A stretch of 64,000 nucleotides of DNA from Basidiobolus meristosporus CBS 931.73 (Eukaryota; Basidiobolomycota; Basidiobolomycetes; Basidiobolales; Basidiobolaceae): contig MCFE01000325.1 in assembly GCA_002104905.1 (NCBI GenBank), positions 30,733-94,732 of the forward strand. Reading direction: 5' to 3'. A model generated the notes under the pieces. It did not search any database. It was not told where the DNA came from and saw only the letters and a list, made by a program, of their open reading frames with translations. Every line of letters starts with the position of its first letter. The stretch's first letter is position 1. A program made the position numbers and the translations under genes. Positions 32,056-45,015 of the stretch are shown in pieces.

Positions 32056-33925
32056 TAGAGCTGTTGTTGGGCAACTATTCTTGATGTACACTCCAGTAGC
32101 AAAAAATTCTGCAACAAACATATGGGCTATTGCCTTGTCATATTGTATATATCTTCCCACCAATACTATTATTCTATTTGCATATTTGGCTACTCCATTT
32201 TGCTAAAGAGTATTTAAAACAGTGTCCTCTTTAAGTATACAAGTAATTGGGCTGTACTTTGCAAGCTGCTTACAACAGTGCTGTACTTCATTGTCACTTG
32301 AAATGCAAATTTTAGTCCCTGAGTAGTTACAGCAAGTTGTCCTGTGGCTTCTTTCTGATGTTGACAAACTTACTTTTTAAACAAGCTTACTTGATTCTGA
32401 CGTTACTCTGAGGATCTTCTCTAGGGATTTGCATGCTGCTGTGGCAGAATTAGAAGCATGAGCTTTCCAATGATAGAATATTCACATTGATACATATATT
32501 TTCCAAGGCTTTCCTCTTCTTTTCTTAAAACCTGTCAGCTCCTTCTGATATTACTGCCAAAAAGACAGGGAATGAGGCTCTGGAGAAATTCAGGCACTTT
32601 GGGAACATGGCAAAAACACAAAATTGGTTTAAGTTGAAGGTGATGACATTACAATGTTGTATAAAAACTTGTAATTCAACCTATATACTTACCTAGCTGA
32701 GTCACATAGATCATGACCTTAAAATCCCAGAGAACACTAATCAGGTTACTTGTCAGGACTGATTTAGAATGCTCTCATCAAAACATCAGGCACCCAGAAA
32801 ACAAGACCTACTAATGTATGCAAACAGCCCCAAGCTTGGCACACTTGCTCTTGGGACCTTCCTAAACATACTCTGTGTGTTTGTTATGCTATGATCATAT
32901 AAAGTACATATACTACTTTGTATTCAATAAGTTATTAAATGAAAACCACTTCATCTACTTGTTCTCCCAGATGCCTCCAATATCTTTAAGACTCCTCCAA
33001 CACAATGGAGGGGAATGCTGCTCTAAGAAGCTCAAGATATACTACCCTATTGCTGGTATACCGCATCTAATCATTGTTCCCCATGCCTCACAGCCAAATG
33101 GAGTAGCAAGTTGTGCAAGCAGGACAATAGGAGAGAGGAGAAGTTCTGCACTATATGATAAAGGACTACACCACTGTTCCTAGGAAAAATCTGTTACTGC
33201 CACAGTATACATCAAGAATAGATGCCCAATAACAGCACTACTTAACTTGGCCCCTTTTGAGGGAGGTAAAGGCAAAAAAACAAACCTAGAGCATTGTGTA
33301 CTCTTGGCAGTGATATATGCTAGCACATCCATCACAAAACATACTCAAATATAGCTGAAAATCCACCCAAACATGTCAAACCTAAGTATGAAGATAAGCA
33401 ACATCACTTTGTGAGAGAAGCCATTTTGAATAACATGATAAATTTGGTTTGCTACTCAACTGAAAAAATGGTGGCAGGTATATTAGCAAGACCTTTACAA
33501 GGGCAGGATTTCAAGAGCTTGTAAAAACTTTTGTTTCAGCATTTTTTGCTTCAAAGGCAGTGTCATATATTAGACTATTTTGTTTCATTTGGTAGCTAAG
33601 AATTTAGCTGCATTTCTGGACTAGTCTCAGCAGCTGTAAGCCTAATTTACAGCCATAACTTTGCCACTTTCTAACCAACCTATGATCCTATGGTTGCCTC
33701 ACTGTAGCAAAGATCAGATTTGCACTTGTACCAAGTATTATGTATGGACCCTGAAACTGTTGAATCAAGCTCTTTAATATGGTGGAGCTTTCCTAACTTG
33801 GCATTATGGTTGTATTACCTCACAAAGAGAAATATACCAAGCTTTTGTTATACATACACTACAGGTCAACTGTAATGACTATTTCTTGATGAGTTCATCT
33901 ATTGGAAACATTTCAAAAACTAAAT
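32056..33925. mobile_element. B3: scrambled copia-B fragments on both strands
   Basis: 32056-32580 is minus-strand integrase and gag debris. 32580-32654 and 33003-33540 are plus-strand integrase (VYIKNRCPITAL) running into the end of RNase H (HHFVREAI). 33561-33925 is a worn copia-B LTR. Internal deletions and an inversion are implied. Confidence 0.6.
32655..33002 (+). mobile_element. Solo copia-A LTR in B3
   Basis: About 348 bp, starting (TG)TTGTATAAAAAC and ending CTCCAACA, with CAATG on both sides (32652-32656 and 33003-33007). CAATGGAGG is intact integrase sequence in B2, which shows the insertion point. The exact first base is ambiguous by 2 bp. Confidence 0.75.
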
Positions 33926-36515
33926 CTTACTCAGGCCTTGTTGTGAAGGGCTCCTGAGTAGGCTACTTGGTTATATCACTATCAGTTTCTTCATTTCTAT
34001 CAACTATGTGCTGCTCAAACAGAGCTAAGCCTTTTGCTTCAAAAATGTTGACTAGCTCATCTACTTCTGCCCACTTGTCCTTTACTAGCATGCTACTACC
34101 AGGTGCTTCTTTGAAAAGGATATATTGATTCATCTGCTGAGTAATACTACTGATTATGTAGATAGCTGTAATATATTGATGGGCTGAATGTAAAACAAAT
34201 TGATTAGCAAGAAACTGCTCCAACCTGAATATACAATTGGTTAACACTTACATTCTTCCCCATTGAGTCTGGGAGGGTTCTTGCAAATCTCTTTTGTTGC
34301 AGTACTGTTACTGTCAGTAGGTCTTGCAGGCTTGAGTCTGTTACTGTGACTTAAATCTTCTTGGGTATTACTTTGTTTGTCTGCTATATGGTTGGTTGCA
34401 AATATATCTTTGCTAATGGTATTAAATGGTCTTGTTTATTGTGGCACAAACATCTTTCATGTCTTATATCTCAGTAACATAGAGTTCCTAACTGTCAATA
34501 CTACTGGTGCCACAGTTTCTTCAAATCTCTGCTTCCTCATTTTGGCACATTTAAACACCTTGACCTGTGCCTCTTAATGTCTTTGTTCCATTTGCTGGTC
34601 TTTAATTAGCTGAAGGAGCTCATCCTCCAAAGTGTCTGCAAACTTTTGTTGTAAACAATAACCTGAAATTCCTGGTTCAAATTTATATACTAAGCTCATG
34701 TTCATTGTTGGGTAGTGCAGTGCTCTATGACTCTGCAGAGAAATATTACTTAGTCTCTATACATTTGCTCCTCTCTCAGACAAGATTCCCACAGGACATA
34801 CAAAGGTCATTAGGATCTTGTTGTATATGAAATTTGCAGCTTCTTGTTCACTGGTTACCGGTACAGCTTCAGCAACAGGCTATCCAATGGCATGGTCAAT
34901 TGCTACTAGTATCCATTGGTTATAATTCCTAGTGGTAAGGGGTGTTCCAATGAAGTTCATTGATCACCTTTCAAATGGTCTTATTGGCTCCAAAGGAGAG
35001 AGTATAGCAATTCACTATGATGTGCCATAATTGATTTGGCAGCCTGGGCATGTTTTTGCTAGCTTCTCAATCATGTTTTTTTCAGTGCTGCCATGATTGG
35101 GCCTTCACTAGGCAACAGGTTCTGTCAGTTTCAAGGTGACCATATCCATTGTGAACCTTGTGTGATAAACCTTTACATGGCATGCAAGGGAGTATTAAGT
35201 CCAGGTGAGCAACACAAGGGCACCAGGCATTAGGGCTTCCACCAAATATTTGGCAGTGGGTTTCATCCTGTACTACTAACCTGCTGGCTTGATCCCAGAT
35301 CTTCCTCTTGGTATCTTCATCTCCAGCTGTTGAAATATTGGACTATTTGGTTTAATTCAGCAGTTAAAAGTTTACTTAATAACTCTGGAATATTCTTGGT
35401 CACTGTAGGACTAACTAGCAGCCCTAACTTTGCCACTTTCTTCAGATCTATGATCATATGATTATTCCATTATGGTCAAGATTAAATTAATACTTTTGCC
35501 AAACATTATGTAATAGTCATGAAGTTGTTGCAGAATGCTCCTGAATGCTGAGACACCCTCCTTACTTAGTGTTACAGCTGTAATACTTCTGCAAAGGTAT
35601 AATTACCGAGCTTCTTTATGAATAAACAATATCTCAACTATTATCACTATTACTTGATAAGTTACTTGTATCCAAATCACTTATTAGATTGTAACACAAG
35701 CATCTCCTTCTCCTGAGCTAGATAGTCATGTCCTGATGCGCTCAATTCTGAGACTAAAGGGCAATTGGGTATTCCATTCCCTCATGTCTTTGGCTGAGTA
35801 CTCCACCAGTTGCATACTCTGAAGTGTCTGTGTAGAGAGTTAAATCTTTTCTGAAGTCAGGTATTGTAAAGCTCTGCAGCTAAGCAAGCCCACTCTTGAG
35901 CATCTAAACGGCAATTTCCAAGGTTAAATGGCACTTTGATGTTTTTTCTTTCTTGAGGAAACCAACTAAAGGGGCAGCAATACTTGCAAAGGACTGGACA
36001 AGTATCCAAAAAAAGGACACCATTCTAAGAAGTGATCTGGGCTCCAATTTGCCATGAGGCTGCTACAATTATTTTTAACTTCTACTTTTGAGGGCTCAAG
36101 GTCACTCCTGTGCTAGTCATTATGTGTCACAGTCACCTAACATGCTTTTTGAAGCACGCACACATTTCTAACTTGCTATATAGCTTGCTCTCTCCCAACA
36201 CATTCAAATATTCTAACTTTGCAGTAGGTTTTCCTGTTGTGTCGTGCTCTAGATCCATATGTCATTTAGGTAGAGTACCACAAGCTTTTCCAAGTACTCC
36301 CAGAAGTTAGATTGCATCAAAATCATGAATAATGTAGGAGTACAGGTGAAGCCAAAACCCCTGAACAAGTACTCACAATGCTCATAGCTGATCTTGAATG
36401 CTGTTATGGATATATCTTGGGTTGACACTACTCTGGTTGTATCCTGATGTAAGGTATCTTGCTGAATAAGGTGGCTCCTTGAAGATGGTTCAACAGCTCA
36501 TCATTTTAAGGTAAG
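33926..36515 (-). mobile_element. G3: gypsy element relic (integrase, RNase H, part of RT)
   Basis: LTR start at 34246 (TGTTAACCAATTG on the minus strand), preceded by purine-rich sequence as in G1. Minus-strand reading gives integrase CPGCQINYGTS, PLEPIRPFER, NQWILVAIDHAIG and PVAEAVPVTSEQEAANFIY at 34780-35150, then RNase H-like and RT-like pieces to about 36510. Stops are frequent. LTR remainder lower than 34080 is poorly defined. Confidence 0.65.
35328..35696 (+). mobile_element. Solo copia-B LTR in G3
   Basis: Exactly 369 bp, the length of the B2 LTRs, with TGTTGAAATATTGG at the start and GATTGTAACA at the end. Flanks CCAGC and CAAGC match at four of five bases. Formed by LTR-LTR recombination; clearly older than B2 by sequence. 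Confidence 0.8.
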
Positions 36516-36589
36516 CAAAGTTTATTACTAATTTCAGTATGGCTCATCAACAGCTTTTTTGCAAAGACTTTGTGACAGGATTTGAGCAC

Positions 36590-38130
36590 TAAAAATAATA
36601 GTGTAAAGCTGAATTTGTAGATACCAATTAATACTATAACTATACTCTGAGCCATCTTGATTGGTGTGTTGTGAGTATTAGGCCTTGCTTCACCTTTTTG
36701 GAGTTGTTTATGGGGTAGATACATTGCAATTTAGGGAAGTGTTTTGGATGTAGGGAACTTACCAAGAAACAATGATAATAGTTGAACTCTTGCCTTTCAT
36801 TCAAGCTCTGACCAATATTCATACATATATGCAACAATACATGTGCCAGGACTGGATGAACTAAATATGTATTAGTTCCGGTGCACTTTTGAGATAACTT
36901 ATGCATAGTGCTTACTGGGGGCATTAGGAGTCATGTATTGCTGTTTAGGAGAATTTGTCTTGAAGCAGGTTGCCAGCTCTATTTGAGAGCATTAATGGCT
37001 TTCATATAAGGAGTTTGTGCTGGGATTTGAAGGGTTCTATAATAATCATGAACTTGAATGTGAATACATCTGCCATTACCAAGTCTAGTATCTACTTTAT
37101 AGTGCTCAGTGTGTTAGGAATATTGGGCCCTGCATCACCTTTGGGGAGTATCATGTAGAGTATATGTGTGAAGAGATAGGAAGACAAGTCAAGTTGAAAG
37201 TCCTACTGTATGCTAGTTTCAATAAGAATGTTACCTTTGAGTCTGCCATGTATGTGATAAGTTGGTATAAGGATCACAGCTAAAAGAGTGGGAAAATGCT
37301 GAGGGCAGATATGCTAATGTTGACTCCAATGCATTAGGCACTAAGATGATAAGGCATTGCTATGAAAGGTTAATCAGTTTGGTTGTGCAATATTGGGATG
37401 GACCCAACAGACAACCAATTTGCATCAAGGCAATATTACCAAAGCATGCCAGGTATCTGCTGCAGGCATGCCAAGTTCTATACCACTCAACACAAGATAT
37501 ATGCTACCAAGAATCAAGTGCTCCTATATGTGGGACTACAATCTTGCAGGGCAATGAAATATGTAGGGCAAGTACTAGGAAGTATTTTCCAGATATTCAA
37601 GAGATATTCTGTCACAATGTAGCTGCAAGATGTGCAAGTTACCTGGAATACAAGGTACATGGTACTTGGCAAGCATTGCACTGAAAAGCCACAAAGTCAA
37701 GGTGAAAGAAGTTTGTCAATTGCAGTGAGTTTACACATTCATAGAGGCTAGTAACCTGGAGGCCATGGTTTCTGTAGATTAAGTTATATGTGGAACAGCC
37801 ATGGTAGCAGTGGGTAAGCACATAAGTAGTATTGTTTCAAGAGTAAAATATATCAATGGCATAGAGGAAGGTAGAAAAGCATAATACCATATGGTACATT
37901 AATGCCATTGCAGCTTTCAAGACTAGCTCTAGGAGGATACACTGCTAGGCACATGCCAACAGAGGTCTGCATTAAGGCTGGCAAAACACCAACACCTTTT
38001 CTGCAATACTAGGCAGTTACATGTAATAGCTAGTTAGGCCTGCTCAAATTAATGTAGATCATGTTCAGACTGATGGGGTGCCATGTAAGTCTTGCCAAAA
38101 GACCATTGTATGGTGATAGGTTGATTGCTT
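36590..38130 (+). mobile_element. T5: C-terminal half of a T transposon
   Basis: Plus-strand Tnp2 C-terminal parts: a partial repeat at 36.60-36.72, then 36.96-37.70 with HKIYATKNQVLLYVGLQSC and the EIRRQVK-like block. The subterminal region follows to about 38.1 kb. Stops throughout. Confidence 0.55.
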
Positions 38131-38797
38131 TATTTGTCAGTAAAACAGCAAGACACCATAACAATCTATAGGGATATTGCTGAAAAGCAAATGCATTGCT
38201 CCAAGTGGCAAACTTTTGCTGAAACAGATACCCCCTATCTTAAGTATCTCCAGTTCCCATTCATTTCCATATTCTGACTGATGGTTTACAACTTTCTTAC
38301 ACTGCTGCAATTGTATGCGGACTTTTGTACATTCTCTGTCTGGGAAGATGATGTCCATGAGGTTTGTGTTTAGATAAAAATAATGTGTGTGAGTTGTATA
38401 GTCAATCCCATTGATTGCACACTTTTGACAGCAATACTTTTCGTTGTGCCAAGAAAAGCTGGCTATCTTGCAGATGGCTGGGGTTCCTCCAATGCAGATA
38501 ATAATTTGTGCTTTGATATGATGACCAGTTAGTAGTATCCAACTGGAAAGAATACAAAGTTCTTCTAGCAATGAAAACAGGTAGCTGCCCAGGTTGGACA
38601 GTCATTTAGGCTCAGATATCAGTGAAACCACCCTCAGATTTCTGCTCTAAAACTCTAAGATAGGCAGCAGATCCAGGTTGATAAGAATTAGTGGCCAGCA
38701 GGATTTGCTGGTAGAGTACTTGTTTAATGAGAGTCCATCATGTGCCAAGGCAGAGGCATGGTCATACATACCTTCAAGGTAGCCATTGCCTCTTAGT
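38131..38797 (-). mobile_element. T4: central fragment of a Tnp2 transposase
   Basis: Frame 38137-38571 codes GHHIKAQIIICIGGTPAI, CCQKCAING and GAMHLLFSNIPI, the D-x-PA, C-x2-C and downstream blocks of Tnp2. The HMMDSH-side end reaches the DGF block at about 38720. Cut at 38797 by the G1 LTR. Confidence 0.6.
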
Positions 38798-39351
38798 TGC
38801 GTTACAAGTCTTGATATAAGAGTTATAGAGGAATAGGTAGTTTAGCTAGTATTGTATTCACTAAAACTTGAACTGATCTTTATTGAGGTTCCAGTAGCTC
38901 CTTGTACACATTTTGCCAGATCAATTGCTGACTAATTGTATTTCCTAATTTAGGTTGTGTCCGATGACTCTTTTGATTATATCATCATTACCCAGTTAGA
39001 CCCTAACTGATACATCTATTACTGGACAATAAGGATTTGCTGATTCATCTGCTGACTAATACAGTTGATATGATAGATAACACAGATATACTGATATGCT
39101 AAGCATATCATTAGTTGATTTGACTAAAAACTGATCTAAATTTAACACTCAAACAGTAGATCATAGCATTTTCCCCCACTAAGGTTGAGAGGGTTCTCCT
39201 GAATCGCATTTCTTGTGATACCAATATCTTGATGGTTCAATATTTTCAGCAAGTTCTGCAAGCTTGAGTTTGTCTCTATTGACTAAGTCTTCCTGTATTA
39301 CCTGGCTTGTCCACTAGTTGGTAAGTTGCAAATGGACATTTTCTGTTGAAC

Positions 39352-41290
39352 TTAGAAGTTATGCTCAGTGTAGCTCAAACTTCTTCCATGTGCTGTTTCT
39401 CTGCAATGCAAAGTTCCCAACTGTCTATGCCTCTGGTGATAGGTCTTATTCAGTATCTGTTTCATCTTTTGTGCACTTTGAGTTACTTTGGCCTGTGCCT
39501 CCTGACATCTTTTGTCCAGCTGCTGGTGTCTACCTGGCTGTCTGAGCTCTTCTTCTAAGGCATCTGTAAGATTTGGTGGTGTAATATCTCCTGGAATTGT
39601 TGCTTCAAATCCATACACTAAGTAAAGTGGCAATTGATGGGTGGTGCTGGGCACCTAAACTCTGCGGGCAAAAATGCTTGCAACTCCTTCTTATGCACTG
39701 GATAGTTTTGTCCTGTTGAGTTCAGCTTTGGGTACTCACAGCAACTGGGTGGTCCTTTCCCACATGTTCTTGGCTCAGTACTCCACCAAATGCATAGCCT
39801 GTAGCATCATTGCACAGAGTGAATTCTTTTCTGAAGTCTGGGATTCTTAAGCTTGGCAGCTTAGCAAGTTCATTGTTAAATGTCTGAAAGGCAGTAACAT
39901 AGGCTATGCCCCACTTCATGGGGTTTTCATTCTTAAGAATATCAGTTAAAGGGGCTGCAAAATTTGCAAAGGACTTGTCAAACCACTAATAATAGGAAAC
40001 CACACCAAGGAGTGCTCTGAGTTCTGATACGCTATGGGTTGCTTCTGCTTCATGATTACATCAACCTTCTTGGGGTCTAAGGTCACTTCTGTGCTAGTCA
40101 CTATGCATCCCAGGTATTCAACATGCTCCTTTGAGAATTCACATTTTGCTAGCTTGCTGTGCAGCTTGTTCTCTCTTAGCTTCTTCAAGATCTTTTCAAT
40201 GTGCACCAAGTGGTCCTCTTCTGTCTTGCTGTATGTCAATATGTCATCTAGGTAGATTACCACAAACTTGTCTAAGTAAACCTGGAAGACTTTTTGCATC
40301 AAGGTCATGAATGTTGCAGGGGCATTGGTGAGGCCAAAACTCATGACTAAGTACTTGTGCATATCTGGTCCTGAATGTTGTTTAAGGGATATCTTCTGGT
40401 TTGAAACTAATCTGGTTGTATCCTGACATAAGATCAATCTTGCTGAATTTGTTAGCTCCATTGAGTTGGTCCAAAAGCTCATCAATCCGAGGTTTTGGTA
40501 CTTCTTTTGCACAGTAACTGAGCTGAGGGCTCTGTAATCAATACACAACCTAAGTGCTCCATCCTTCTTTTTTGCAAAAGGTACTGGTACTCCCCAAGAT
40601 GACTTGCTGGGTCTGATATATCCTTGCTCAAATAGCTGATTTATTTGTCACTTCATTTCTTCCAACTCCAATGGACACATTCTGTAAGGGGTCTTACCCA
40701 CTGGAGGGCTCTCTCCTGTGTCAATTGCATGATTCACATTTTGACTGGTGGTAGGCTTACAGGTTCACCTGGAAATGTGTGTGAGTATTCCTTCAGAGGA
40801 GTCTGAATCTTCTGGGGTGCTGGAGTATAGGAATCTCCTTTAATAATGACATTGGGAACATCTAGGTACCTTTTCTAAGTGCTCTACAGAGCTGTGTCTT
40901 GCCAGCTTACTTGTTTCACACACAATGAAATTGAACAAGCTGAAATCCAGTCTAGCAGGTAATAGCTCATGGGTCTTGATGTCCTTCTGGATATGAATAG
41001 CATGGGTTCTCTAGTTGATTGATGGATTACGACAAACAGCCAGGTTTTTCCAAGTACAAAGTTAAACTTGTAGTACTCAAATATATAGGCCTGTAGATCA
41101 TCTTCATAGACATTGGTTGATATTCTTACTGGATGAGTAATACAGTTGACGGTGTGAGAGTTCCCATCTGCTGTTGAGCCTGAAGTGGATTTGGTGTGTT
41201 CTGAGTTGATTCCATCTTTCAAGGTAAATTGCTCTGACATGTAGGCATTCAATGCCCCTGAGTCTATCATGATTTGGCAGGTACTCCATA
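39352..41290 (-). pseudogene. G1 pol: protease, RT, RNase H joined to integrase tail
   Basis: Protease MIDSGALNAYMSE at 40884-41270. RT at 39946-40548 with VMSFGLTNAPATFMTLM and YLDDILTYS. RNase H (FTLCNDATGYAFGGVLSQ) at 39722-39919. The RNase H segment YPVHKKELQAF then runs directly into LPAEF and LPLYLVYGFEATIPGD, the end of the integrase core, so tether, zinc-binding domain and most of the core are deleted. Confidence 0.75.
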
Positions 41291-41479
41291 GGTTACTTCA
41301 TTCCAGTATACTAGCTTTCCTGAGTTCAAGGTCACTTGTAATAGGTATTCTTCTATCATATGGAAGGAGAGTTCTGAGTCTTCTTCAAGTACATCCTCCT
41401 TGTTACTATGCTCAAGGGCTTCAATATGGCTGAAGGTTCTTGATGACTGGTGTCCATTCCTTCTCTGAGGGTAGTACTT

Positions 41480-42320
41480 TGCAATATGTCCTTGCTAGTG
41501 GTAAATAAAGCAAAGTCCTTTCTTCTTGCATTCTGCTGAGGTGGGATTCTTCTGCATAGTGTCTACTTTAATTGACACAGCTTCTGATTGTCTTCTTTGA
41601 TAGTGACTGTAGCCTCTTGGATTAGTCACTGTGGGCTTCCCAACTCCAAACATAGCCAAGTTGTAGTCAATGGCAATCTTGTTGGCTTCTTTAATGGCCT
41701 CAGGTGTTCAAAACTCACTTCCTTGCAGGTTCTTTCTTTCAACTCATCAATAAAGTATTCCACTTGATCCACTGGGCCCATTTTTTCAGCTTATCCATGT
41801 GACATCTATATTTATAGATATACTCTTGAACCTTTCCTTTCTGTCTGAGTGTCTTCAGCTTCCTTCTTGGTATTGACTGCTGGTGTGGGGGCTGAGAAGT
41901 ATCCCAAATTTCTGACACAAACTCATCCCAGGCAGATATTTAGAGCATCCCATCATGGTGGTTGACCTGATCTTGTTGTGGTACTTCTGTAAAGCTGCAT
42001 CTGCAAAGTAAGAGGCTGCATAATGCAACTTGTTTTCTGGAACAATTCCCTTTGCCTTAAAAGCTTCTTCAATCTGAAAGAGCCATGCTCCAAGGTTTTC
42101 ATTGACTCTACCATGGTACCAGTTAATCTTCAAACTAAAATTGCTCTTGACAGGGATTTGCTGGTTCTTGGTCATAGTAGTCACTCCATGTTGCTGCTGA
42201 CTAAGGATCTGGTGCAGCAGCAGCTGCTGGTCCAGGATTTGCTGTATAGCATTCTTCCATTGTTTATTTTCTGTTATCTTGAGGGAAGCATTTTTCTTTT
42301 TCAAGGGTGAGATCTCTGGT
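41480..42320 (-). pseudogene. G1 gag
   Basis: Frame 41855-42304: Gln-rich helix (QILDQQLLLHQILSQQQ), then NLGAWLFQIEEAFKAKG and ADAALQKYHN, the usual gypsy gag capsid pattern. A broken zinc knuckle (CFIYH, then GHIAKYYP) lies near 41500. Confidence 0.65.
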
Positions 42321-42422
42321 TATTGCTGCTACCAATGTTCCTAGTCTTGATATCAGAGTTCTAAAAGAATAGGGAGTTTAGCTAGTATTACATTCACTAA
42401 AATGTGAGCTGATTTGCAATTG

Positions 42423-43379
42423 ACAGTCATAACATCACCACCACCTGTATTAGCAAGTATGCAGGCAGCTTATACCAAAGAATCAATGAGGCAGCTAGGT
42501 GCAGTGGCTGTTAGCACAGATGCAATGGCCCAGAGAAATCAGCAAATAGCCTAGAAACTGGATGAGTGGATAAAATGTTCAGAGCAATGAATATCTGGTA
42601 GAAGTACAGTATCTTTGCTGCAAAGCAGGCACTCAAGTAGCTCTGTGTCACAACTAAGAGTTGAGCCATTTGCCAGTGTAAAAGCTGAGGTACACCATAC
42701 AGTCTCTGAAGCACAACAACAGTGCCCAAAGATAAAGCCAACAGAAAATATATCACGACATGGGTGGGAGAGACTGTGGTGTTAATACCCAAACCTAAAA
42801 ATCAAACAACTTGGAAGATCTGTGAAGATGTTGTGTCCAATGATGAAGCATGGGTTAATATCAAAGAAGCTGTTAGCAGTCTAGCACAGCATTACCTTAA
42901 GGCCAGCATATCATGGGACCATCATGAACTCAAGATCAAGCAGAATGTGCTTGACTTGTCACTTGTGCATTATCCTGGATTCAAGCAAGCAAATATATTT
43001 TGGGCCAGCATTTAAATGCTGAGAAAGTGTCTCAAGGTTAGCAGAAACTATCAAATGTAGAAGAGTAAGGGTGCCATAACCAAAAACCAGTAGCTTCCTC
43101 ACAAGCATGGCTAAAAGCTCCAGACAAGCAGCAAAGAACCATCAGGTAGCCAGAAGATCAGCAGTTTGGGACAGGCAGGCAGAAACAGATGCATCAGTGC
43201 AGCATTTATCAAGGAGAAATGTAGTTCAATATAAGAAGTACTCAGTCATAGTAGCAGTGAAGGACTTTACAATGATAAGCACATGAGGCTATCTTAGGAG
43301 CCTGTCACAACCAGGACTGGAAGTTCTAAACATATGCCAAAGCCATGTCAGGTTGCCAGAAGAGTGCTGGTAAGGGAAA
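42423..43379 (+). pseudogene. T8: accessory gene copy of a T transposon
   Basis: Starts in the TSPPP-equivalent stretch and covers the coiled coil, then frame 42722-43015 with NQTTWKICEDVVSNDEAWVN, SSLAQHYLKASISW and HYPGFKQANIFWASI, the least damaged copy of the second half of this protein. The Ser-rich tail is at 43190-43270, and part of a second copy at 43290-43379. Confidence 0.55.
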
Positions 43380-44471
43380 TGTTGTGTTGTATTATGATTA
43401 GTTTGGGGCTTGTTCTACAATGTAGAGGCTAATCAACAATATACAACAACTTCCATTATGCTAATACCAAAATAGTTTATTAGGAGTTTGATATATCAAT
43501 AGAAGATGTAACTTTCACTAATATCCTCAATTCTAGGCTCAAATATACTATAGGCAGTGTTTCTCACTTCTACAGCAGTGTTCTGTCTTTCTGTTGACTG
43601 ATGGGCTTATTTACTTTTATTGTAACTTTTCCATTTCTGGAAGTCACTTCCTTTGTAAGAAAGTATTTCCCCATATGGAAATGCAGGACTCCCCTTAAAC
43701 CTAAAGGGGTGTGTAGTAGAAGTCTCTAAAGGGGACTTTAGACCTAATGGGGTGTCTAAAAGGGTGTCTTTAGAGTACAGGGGCTTCTTAGAGGGGACTT
43801 TTCCAACAGAAAAGTGGTAGTCTCTTGTACAACTTAGATTAAATTCTTGGGAGCTTTGCAGTCTCTTTACTGATGTAGTACCAATCAAAGTCAGAATACT
43901 CAACAGTGCAAGTGATGCAGGGGAAGTCCTAAAACCTTTGAACTTGTAATTGTAGTGTGGAGATTCTGGAAAGAAAGGCTCTCCTTTACTTTTTAGCTGG
44001 GGAAGTCACATATATGAAATTTCTGAAGGATCAGAGTTATTAGGCAATTACGCAAGTAATACACAGATACAAAGCTAAAATTCAGCAGTAGCACAGATTG
44101 GACACATGCACAGCATGTGTAAGAATATTACGTGATTTGATTGCCTGGTTCAGAAGTTACCTGCAATCAAAGTCACCATAGTAATCCTAGCAATAGAGAC
44201 CTAGTATGTATAATAATTGGGCTCTCTTGGTCATAACTCCATAAGTACTGCTTCAAATGAGCTGCAATTTAAACATGTGTTGGCTACTGTGTGCTCCGTG
44301 TAGCATAATATTCTTGGGTGGATTGCTTGTCAGGGTCTGGAGTATTTGTTCTTTTGAGTTGTAAGTTCTTGATCTTTCACCTATGTGCACAATAGCAAAA
44401 AGCAAAATAAAGAAATGAGTGCAATATTGGTTTTGAGATATTGTATTAATTGAATACCTGCCATTACCACA
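43380..44471. mobile_element. Solo-LTR-like insert of 1,092 bp in T8
   Basis: Begins TGTTGTGTTG, ends CATTACCACA, flanked by GGAAA and GAAAA, and interrupts the accessory gene (TAAGGGAAA...AAAGCAGGC is continuous elsewhere). TG...CA ends and near-duplication suggest a solo LTR of a family not otherwise seen here. It contains repeated GGGGTGT and GGGGACTT units at 43690-43800 and an AATAAA near 44405. Confidence 0.5.
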
Positions 44472-45015
44472 GAAAAGCAGGCAAATATGGATGCATTAGT
44501 GCAGCATTCATCAAGGAGAAAATAGGGTATTCTACATGAAGTACTCAGTCAAAGTAGCAGTGAAAGACTTGGCAGTGATAGAGGTAGAGGTAAATAGAAA
44601 AAGGTCTACCCAAGCCAAAGACAGGGAAGTGTCAGTTACTTGTTGAGTGTGGGGTTGGGCTTAATGTTAGTGCTGGGTATAGGGACTTGTATAGGTCAAT
44701 ACTACTGGCAATTGAGGTACAACTAAAGTTACAATGGAAATTAATCTATTCATATGAGTGGAAAGTAAGAGAAATAGTTCAATCAGGAAGTAAGGGGTGT
44801 GAAAAAGAAGTAATAGCCTGATACCTCTTGGTCACTGGGCTTTAGTTTTGTCATGACCTTTTGACAGGATCATCACAGTTATTTCTTATTGGGAATTTGC
44901 ACCATAAGATTGTGTAGGGGTCTATGATTCCAAGTAGTCATCATTATTGTAGTCTCACTGTAGGATCCTGATAGCTGATCTGGACTGTATTTGTTGAGGA
45001 GTCACTATCCCATTA
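44472..45015. mobile_element. T8 continued and an inverted T subterminal block
   Basis: 44472-44660 is the end of the accessory gene (AAAGGTCTACCCAAG). 44661-44869 is unassigned. 44870-45015 is the T subterminal block in reverse (GGATCCTGATAGCTGATCTG at 44963-44982). Confidence 0.5.

Larger units (their letters stand above)
38798..42420 (-). mobile_element. G1: gypsy element with 3' LTR, pol deletion and truncated 5' LTR
   Basis: 3' LTR 38798-39147 (TGTTAAATTTAG to TTGTAACGCA on the minus strand). Internal region 39148-42335. Only about 85 bp of 5' LTR remain (42336-42420). The sequence after the 5' LTR, TTGGTAGCAGC, looks like a primer site. Confidence 0.72.

Noticed and set aside
33963-34247. 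94-codon minus-strand frame with acidic C-terminus
   Set aside because: Falls in or next to the G3 LTR and has no counterpart in the G1 LTR; treated as chance.
43690-43800. CRISPR-like or satellite array in the GGGG repeats
   Set aside because: Units are unequal in length and spacing and have no spacer-repeat order; more likely LTR-internal degeneracy.
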